From positions 1 to 11,197 of the forward strand of contig PQAQ01000094.1 in NCBI GenBank assembly GCA_003105305.1: DNA of 11,197 bases, written 5' to 3'. Within the stretch, counting starts at the first letter, position 1; each line of letters starts with the position of its first letter. Below the pieces are notes generated by a model. It did not search any database and was not told the origin of the DNA. It worked only from the letters and a program-made list of their open reading frames with translations. This document shows positions 6,491 through 11,197 of the stretch, piece after piece. This stretch comes from Candidatus Methylomirabilota bacterium (GTDB taxonomy: Bacteria; Methylomirabilota; Methylomirabilia; Methylomirabilales; Methylomirabilaceae). A program made the position numbers and the translations under genes.

Positions 6491-7585
6491 ATGACGACGT
6501 GGGGTACGCGCGAGAGGCGAGCAGCGCAATGGTCGGCGCGCATCCTTGCGATCAGTGTGTTGCTGGCTGGGCACGCCTGGGGGGCTCAGTCGGAAATCGC
6601 TCGGTCGGATGAGGCCGACGCAGCGTATCGGCGTGGCGTACACCTGCAGCGGGAGCGACGATGGGCGGAGGCGACAACGGCCCTCCGATCTGTCTTGCGC
6701 CTCGACCCTACGCGCGCCGTCGCTTATGTGCGACTGAAGGAGGTGTATGGGCGACGAGGGACCGGCGATCAGGTGCTCGCAGAACTGAAAACGCAGGTCG
6801 ATCAGGACGGGACCGACTTCGTGTCCTGGAATCTGCTAGGGGTTCTGTATGCCAAGCAAGGGCGCTGGACCGACGCGATAGTCGCGTTTCACCGAGCGGT
6901 GCAGATCCAGCCCGCAGATGTCGATGCGTGGACGAATGTCGGATGGCTGTCATCGGAATTAAAGCAGAGCGAGAGGGCCCGCGAAGCCTTCCGCCGCGCC
7001 CTGACGCTCGATCCTGCGTACGGGCGCGCACACGCCGGCCTGGCCGGTCTCTATATGGAAGCAGGGCACGACTACGACAAAGCGATAGAGGAGTACCGTC
7101 TTGCGTTGGCGGCCGAACCGGATAATCCGGCCTATCTATACGACATGGGGTGGGTGTACTACCGGAAGGGAATGGCCGAAGAGGCGCTGACGAGCCTGAC
7201 TAAGGCGTCTATCCTCCGTCCGGACGATCCCGTCGGTCGGGCGAAGATCGGGTGGGTGCGGCTTGGGCGAAACGAGAACGAGGCTGCCATTGAGGAGTTT
7301 ACGCGGGCGTTGCGCGTTCAGCCGGACTATGCCTTCGCTCGGTTCGGATTGGCGCGGGCGCTTCAAGCGGAGGGTAATAATGCCGCTGCCGCCAGAGAAT
7401 ATATGCAGGCCTGGCGCGAAAGTGATAACGATCTTTACCTCCTCTACCTGATCACGCTGTATCTGCAGCAGAACGTGTGGGCTCTACTCCTGACGGTGGT
7501 GTTGGTGATGGGCCTCACCGGGGGATGGCTCGCGCGCCACAGGGGTCTTCCTGAAGGTTCTGAGCCCGGGTCGAGAAAGCGATAG
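6491..7585 (+). CDS. TPR-repeat protein, exported, with C-terminal membrane anchor
   Basis: This 364-residue protein has a basic N-terminus (TTWGTRERRAAQWSARI), a hydrophobic stretch (about 18-29) and a likely signal-peptide cleavage near HAWG-AQS. About eight tetratricopeptide units follow (about 41-318). Clear ones contain AYRRGVHLQRERRWAEATTALRSVLRLDP, WNLLGVLYAKQGRWTDAI and YDMGWVYYRKGMAEEAL-like segments. A C-terminal span (about 329-347, VWALLLTVVLVMGLTGGW) and a short basic tail end it. The repeats would therefore sit outside the cytoplasm, anchored at the C-terminus. TPR proteins are scaffolds for protein-protein contacts; no partner can be named. I use the ATG at 6491 because it gives a normal signal peptide; a GTG at 6440 in the same frame would add 17 residues before it. 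Neither start has a strong ribosome-binding site. The gene diverges from the 55-residue gene. Confidence 0.83.
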   Translation: MTTWGTRERRAAQWSARILAISVLLAGHAWGAQSEIARSDEADAAYRRGVHLQRERRWAEATTALRSVLRLDPTRAVAYVRLKEVYGRRGTGDQVLAELKTQVDQDGTDFVSWNLLGVLYAKQGRWTDAIVAFHRAVQIQPADVDAWTNVGWLSSELKQSERAREAFRRALTLDPAYGRAHAGLAGLYMEAGHDYDKAIEEYRLALAAEPDNPAYLYDMGWVYYRKGMAEEALTSLTKASILRPDDPVGRAKIGWVRLGRNENEAAIEEFTRALRVQPDYAFARFGLARALQAEGNNAAAAREYMQAWRESDNDLYLLYLITLYLQQNVWALLLTVVLVMGLTGGWLARHRGLPEGSEPGSRKR

Positions 7586-7690
7586 CGATTAACGCACAAA
7601 CTTCGACAGGACGCTAACCGGCAATAACAGGAGCTCAGCCAACCTCAACGTCGCCGATAGAACAATTTGTACCAGCCACCGATTTTATTC

Positions 7691-7719
7691 TTGACATGTA
7701 CTATATGTCGTAGTAAATA
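7691..7719 (+). promoter_or_regulatory. Promoter for nrdJ
   Basis: A perfect TTGACA -35 hexamer (7691-7696) is followed 17 bases later by TAAATA (7714-7719). This predicts transcription start near 7726 and a leader of about 162 nt before the nrdJ ATG at 7888. The spacer is filled by one NrdR-like box, and a second box lies just downstream of the start, so the promoter looks built for repression. Confidence 0.72.
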
Positions 7720-7745
7720 ATCACTCGCTACACAATATGTAGTAT
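7698..7745 (+). promoter_or_regulatory. Tandem NrdR-like boxes on the nrdJ promoter
   Basis: Two related sites lie 32 bp apart, close to three helical turns. Box 2 (7730-7745), ACACAATATGTAGTAT, matches 14 of 16 positions of the NrdR consensus as I recall it (ACACWATATWTWGTGT). Box 1 (7698-7713), GTACTATATGTCGTAG, is weaker at 10 of 16 but shares the CWATATGT core. Box 1 fits exactly between the -35 and -10; box 2 covers about +5 to +20. NrdR is a zinc-finger/ATP-cone repressor of ribonucleotide reductase genes that binds paired boxes at about this spacing. Site and spacing are seen; regulation by NrdR is inferred, and no nrdR gene lies in the window. Confidence 0.7.
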
Positions 7746-7818
7746 TGTACGAGTCCTTAACGGACACCGGATGTAGTAGAACGTAAATAGTAGAGACATA
7801 GATAACGCATTGACAGAG

Positions 7819-7875
7819 ATGGCGCGGATAGTCGGGATCATTGGCGCTCCAAATCGCGACAATTATTCGAGTTAG
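7819..7875 (+). CDS. Possible 18-codon leader ORF upstream of nrdJ
   Basis: An ATG at 7819 opens an 18-codon frame, MARIVGIIGAPNRDNYSS, that ends in TAG at 7873-7875, immediately before the nrdJ ribosome-binding site and in the same frame as nrdJ. Its own ribosome-binding site is poor (ACAGAG right against the ATG). It could be a leader peptide whose translation affects nrdJ initiation, or chance. Low confidence. Confidence 0.15.
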   Translation: MARIVGIIGAPNRDNYSS

Positions 7876-7887
7876 AGGAGGACAACC

Positions 7888-10800
7888 ATGTCAGGCAAGG
7901 CGAGTAAATCGGCTGCGCACGGAACCGAAGACGGCAGAGCGACGGTCCAGGCGCTTGGATCGCGGCCGGTGAAGAATGGGCAGTGGAGCGAGTCGGCCCT
8001 CCGCGTACTGAGGGAACGATACCTGGTGAAGGATGCGGCCGGTGTCTCAGAGACGCCGGAAGAGATGTGCTGGCGCGTGGCGGTCGCCATTGCGAAGGCT
8101 GAGGCGCAGTGGGGTAAAACAGAGGCCGAGACTCGGCAGGTAGCCGAGTCGTTTTACGAGATAATGGTCGAGGGAAAGTTTGTGCCGAACTCGCCTACTA
8201 TGATGAACGCCGGCAAGGACAATGGACTGCAGTATTCAGCCTGTTTTGTGTTGCCCGTTGATGACTCCATGGAGGGGATCTTCGAAGCGGTCAAGCGAGC
8301 CGCCATCATTCACCAGTCCGGTGGCGGGACCGGATTCGCCTTCTCGCGTCTCAGGCCGAAAGACACCCTGGTTCAATCAACGGGCGGCAAGGCCAGCGGT
8401 CCCATCAGCTTTCTGCGAGTCTTTAATGCGGCGACGGAAGCCGTGAAGCAGGGCGGCGCCCGACGCGGCGCCAACATGGGAATTCTCAGGGTCGATCACC
8501 CGGATATTTTGGAGTTTATCGACTGCAAACTGGACGGTGGGATTACCAACTTCAATATTTCGGTAGCCGCCACTGAAGCGTTTATGACCGCTCTGACAAA
8601 GGATGAAGAGTACGCCCTGGTCGATCCTCACACGACACTTGTCACCGGCCACCTTCAGGCTCGAGAGGTCTTCCAGCGGATCGTTCGGGCTGCGTGGCGG
8701 ACCGGCGATCCCGGAATGGTGTTTCTTGATCGCATCAACGCGAGCCCGGCTAATCCGATCCCGCAGGATGAGCTGATCGAGGCCACAAACCCGTGCGTAC
8801 CGGGTGATACGTGGATTATGACTGGTGTCGGTCCGCGCCAGGTCCGGGATCTGCTCGGGAAGCCGTTTCACGCTATCGTGGATGGGGCCGGACATACGAG
8901 CGGGCCGGATGGCTTTTTCAAAACCGGCACACGATCCCTGGTGTGTCTTCGGACCGTTGAGGGCTATTCGTTGCGTCTCACAGCAGACCATCGGGTCCGC
9001 AGGGTAACTCGGCAGACCCGCAACACGTCTATGACGGAGTGGACCGAAGCGGGGCAACTCCGCCCTGGCGATCGAGTGCTTCTCCACGACCACCGGAAGT
9101 TAGCCGGCTGGCAGGGGGCTTATACGGAAGGTGAGGGGTACCTCATGGGTCTGCTGGTTGGGGACGGTACTCTGAAGAACGACAAGGCGATCCTCTCGGT
9201 GTGGTGTCCAGCAGTCGTCGCTGTCGCGAACGGACCATCCGACGTTGGGGAATTAGGAACCTCGGCCGTGATGCGAACTGCATTGGAATATGCCCTGGCT
9301 CTGCCTCACCGATCAGACTTTAAAGAATGGATACCCGTCGCCGGTCGAACCGAGCGTCGCCTGTCGCTGGGCTATCTGAAGAAGCTCGCGGGAGAATTGG
9401 GAATGACGCCCGGTCGGAAAGATATTACGCCGAAGATAGAGCAGACCTCTTCCGCATTCTATCGAGGATTCCTTCGGGGTATGTTCGATACCGATGGATC
9501 TGTTCAGGGAACGCAGAAAAAGGGAGTCAGTATCCGCTTGTCGCAGAGCGACCGCGAACGGTTACTGGCCGTCCAGCGAATGCTGTTACGCCTGGGAATT
9601 GTTGCGACGATATACGAAAGACGGCGTCCATTGCAGGTTCGTCAGCTTCCAGACCAGCGAGGAGGTCTGAAGGGGTACGTCACAGCCGAACAGCACGAGC
9701 TTGTGATCTCCGGGGAAAACCTCCTGCGCTTTGCTGAGTGCGTTGGTTTTTCGGATAGCGACAAGGCTCTCCGATTGAAGACAGTATGTTCAGCCTACAA
9801 GCGGATAGTAAATCGCGAGCGGTTTACAGTTCGAGTGACTTCTGTGGCAGATGTAGGAACGGAAGACGTCTACGACGCACAGATTCCGGGCGTTCACGCC
9901 TTTGATGCCGACGGCTTCCACGCTCATAATTGCGGGGAGCAACCACTGGGACCGAATGATGCCTGCAATCTGGGTTCGATCAATCTGGCCAAATTCTATA
10001 TTCCGGCAATCCCCGCGGAAGCCGGGACGACAGAGCGGATCGACTGGGTGGGCCTGGAACAGGTCATACGGACCGCAGTTCGCTTCCTGGACGACGTGAT
10101 CGACGTCAATCCGTATCCGCTTCAGGACATCACAGAGGAGGTCGAAAAGAACCGTCGGATCGGTCTGGGCGTCATGGGGTGGGCAGATCTGCTCCTTGAA
10201 CTTGGCATTCCCTACGATAGCTACGAGGCGGTCAGGCTTGGCGAGGAACTCATGGGCTTTATCCGGCGGATCGGTCATCACGCTTCTGAAAAGTTGGCGG
10301 AGGCGCGGGGACCGTTTCCTCGATGGTCACGGAGTATTTATAAGGGCGAAAAGCCGATCCGCAACTCCACGGTCACGACGATCGCGCCCACCGGTACCAT
10401 CAGCATCATCGTCGGCTGTTCCTCGGGGATCGAACCGATCTTTGCGGTTGCCTTCAGGCACATCGTCGGGGATCGACATCTGACCTTTGTGAACCCGATA
10501 TTCGAGGAGGTCGCGAGGCGGCGCGGCTTCTACAGCGAAGAGTTGATGCGGCGCGTCGCCGAACGGGGGGCCGTGCGCGGGCTTGAGGGCGTACCGGAGG
10601 ATGTTCAGCGGGTCTTTGGTACGGCCCACGAGATTGAGCCGGCCTGGCACGTACGAATGCAGGCGGCATTCCAGCACCAGACCGATAACGGCGTCTCCAA
10701 GACGATCAATCTGCCCAACTCGGCGACGCCCGATGATATCGCGAAGGCCTATATGATGGCCTATGAACTGGGCTGCCTCGGGATAACGGTCTTCCGCGAC

Positions 10801-11197
10801 GGGTGCAAGGATACGCAGGTCTTGCACATCGGAACGGGCGCGCAGCCGGCGGTGAGTGAGGCCGAAGGGGCAGCGCAGGAAGAGGCGCTCCCGTCACTTC
10901 CTGCCGTGGAAGAGGCAGGCGTGGAAGGTAGACTGAAGGTCAAGCCGAGGCCGCGGACGATGAAGGGTGTGACGTATCGCGCAGAGACGCCGCTGGGGAC
11001 GGCCTTTGTCACGGTGAATCAGAACGGCGAGGGCGAGCCGTTCGAGGTCTTCGCCAGCGTGGGGAAGGCCGGGAGCGACACCTCCGCCGTATCCGAGGCG
11101 ATCGGCCGTCTGATCTCGTTGATCCTGAGGCTGCCGTCACCGATGTCGCCCAGAGAGCGGGTCGAGCAGATCGTGAACCAACTCTCCGGCATCGGCG
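7888..11197 (+). CDS. nrdJ: Adenosylcobalamin-dependent (class II) ribonucleotide reductase, intein-containing; 3' end missing
   Basis: NrdJ makes deoxyribonucleotides from ribonucleotides using AdoCbl to generate a thiyl radical, independent of O2. The frame is open from the ATG, which has a GAGGAGGA site (7875-7882) and an in-frame stop just before it. The N-extein is 302 residues and contains substrate-side Cys119 (YSACFVLP), [16 protein letters not shown] and [11 protein letters not shown]. After removal of the intein the active site reads [24 protein letters not shown]. This gives the N-x-C-x-E radical motif with Cys303 and Glu305, and Cys314 as partner of Cys119; the 11-residue gap equals that in Thermotoga NrdJ. 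Later come [29 protein letters not shown] and a C-terminal TSCPD-type domain ([27 protein letters not shown]). No ATP-cone is visible at the N-terminus. About 724 host residues are present; the end with the expected redox cysteine pair is outside the window. Confidence 0.95.
   Translation, partial: [1103 protein letters not shown]
8794..9930 (+). mobile_element. Intein with LAGLIDADG homing endonuclease inside NrdJ
   Basis: This in-frame 379-residue insertion splices itself out of the protein. Block A begins at Cys1 ([10 protein letters not shown]). Block B has T63-x-x-H66 in LRLTADHRV. Block F is [12 protein letters not shown] (359-370), and block G ends FHAHN with penultimate His378 and Asn379, followed by Cys+1 of the host. 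The endonuclease has both motifs, [10 protein letters not shown] (Asp124) and [11 protein letters not shown] (Asp234), so splicing and cutting residues are all retained. The joint [11 protein letters not shown] restores a seamless NrdJ active site, which fixes the borders. Such inteins move by cutting intein-less alleles at the conserved insertion site. The Cys+1 splicing nucleophile is also the predicted radical cysteine of the enzyme. Confidence 0.95.

Larger units (their letters stand above)
7586..7887. other. Non-coding region between the TPR gene and nrdJ
   Basis: This 302-nt stretch holds the nrdJ control region. The first 100 bases after the TPR stop show no strong terminator; only a trivial GCG-CGC repeat is present. 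From about 7680 to 7810 the sequence becomes visibly AT-richer and repetitive in ATGT-GTA words. It contains the promoter and two NrdR-like boxes listed separately, and a third partial copy (ATGTAGTAG at 7771-7779). GTCC-TTAAC-GGAC (7752-7764) could form a 4-bp hairpin in the leader. I see no B12-box or other cobalamin riboswitch core. Confidence 0.6.

Noticed and set aside
6383..6643. Upstream extension of the 55-residue minus-strand gene to 142 residues
   Set aside because: The extension overlaps the start of the TPR gene and has Arg/Ser/Pro-rich shadow composition, while the internal ATG has a strong AGGAGG site and its own promoter.
7810..7838. Second TTGACA hexamer (7810-7815) as an nrdJ promoter
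   Set aside because: The sequence 16-18 bases downstream is GC-rich (around CGGGAT), with no plausible -10.
7586..7887. Cobalamin riboswitch upstream of nrdJ
   Set aside because: I looked because the enzyme needs AdoCbl, but found no B12-box-like core or the expected large folded leader.
8377..9093. 238-codon open frame on the minus strand opposite nrdJ
   Set aside because: It lies antisense to the conserved NrdJ N-extein and the intein start, and has no recognisable domain or ribosome-binding site. It is a shadow of a high-GC gene.
9790..10281. 163-codon minus-strand open frame opposite the intein end and C-extein
   Set aside because: It is antisense to strongly conserved NrdJ sequence and shows no protein-like motifs.

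Overview
The window looks like a piece of a bacterial chromosome of moderately high GC from a diderm-like organism. The AsmA-like DUF748/OmpA-type envelope protein points that way. The mix of a haem-copper oxidase, a B12-dependent (class II) ribonucleotide reductase, MscL with a C-terminal zinc ribbon and several envelope proteins would suit an environmental respiratory lineage such as NC10/Methylomirabilota, Nitrospirota or a deltaproteobacterial group. That placement is a guess from gene style, not an identification.

Minus strand, read right to left from about 6.4 kb to 1. First comes a 55-residue single-span membrane protein (6215-6382), then a membrane-anchored protein with a degenerate Mrr-type endonuclease fold (5659-6159). 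Next is a tight three-gene unit, mscL - mscS - DUF748 protein (5385 down to 1117). The mscL/mscS gap is 25 nt and mscS/DUF748 overlap by ATGA, so the unit joins two osmotic-release channels to a large envelope protein. After a 107-nt gap come cytochrome c oxidase subunit II (coxB, complete CuA site) and the start of subunit I (coxA, cut by the window edge), again overlapping by ATGA.

Plus strand, from about 6.4 kb to the end. A secreted or periplasmic TPR protein with a C-terminal membrane anchor (6491-7585) diverges from the 55-residue gene. A 302-nt non-coding stretch then carries a clear sigma70-type promoter with two NrdR-like boxes 32 bp apart. This leads into nrdJ (7888 to the window end, 3' end missing), the adenosylcobalamin-dependent ribonucleotide reductase. 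nrdJ is interrupted in frame by a 379-residue intein (8794-9930) with intact splicing motifs and both LAGLIDADG endonuclease motifs. The intein sits directly before the cysteine expected to be the catalytic thiyl-radical residue, so the enzyme should be inactive until splicing occurs.

The most notable points are the intein at the radical cysteine, the NrdR-type operator pair on the nrdJ promoter, a hairpin that places the mscS ribosome-binding site in its loop and part of the start codon in its stem, the two-channel plus DUF748 operon, and the membrane-tethered Mrr-like protein that has lost its catalytic lysine. No CRISPR array, tRNA, rRNA, IS element or cobalamin riboswitch was seen.
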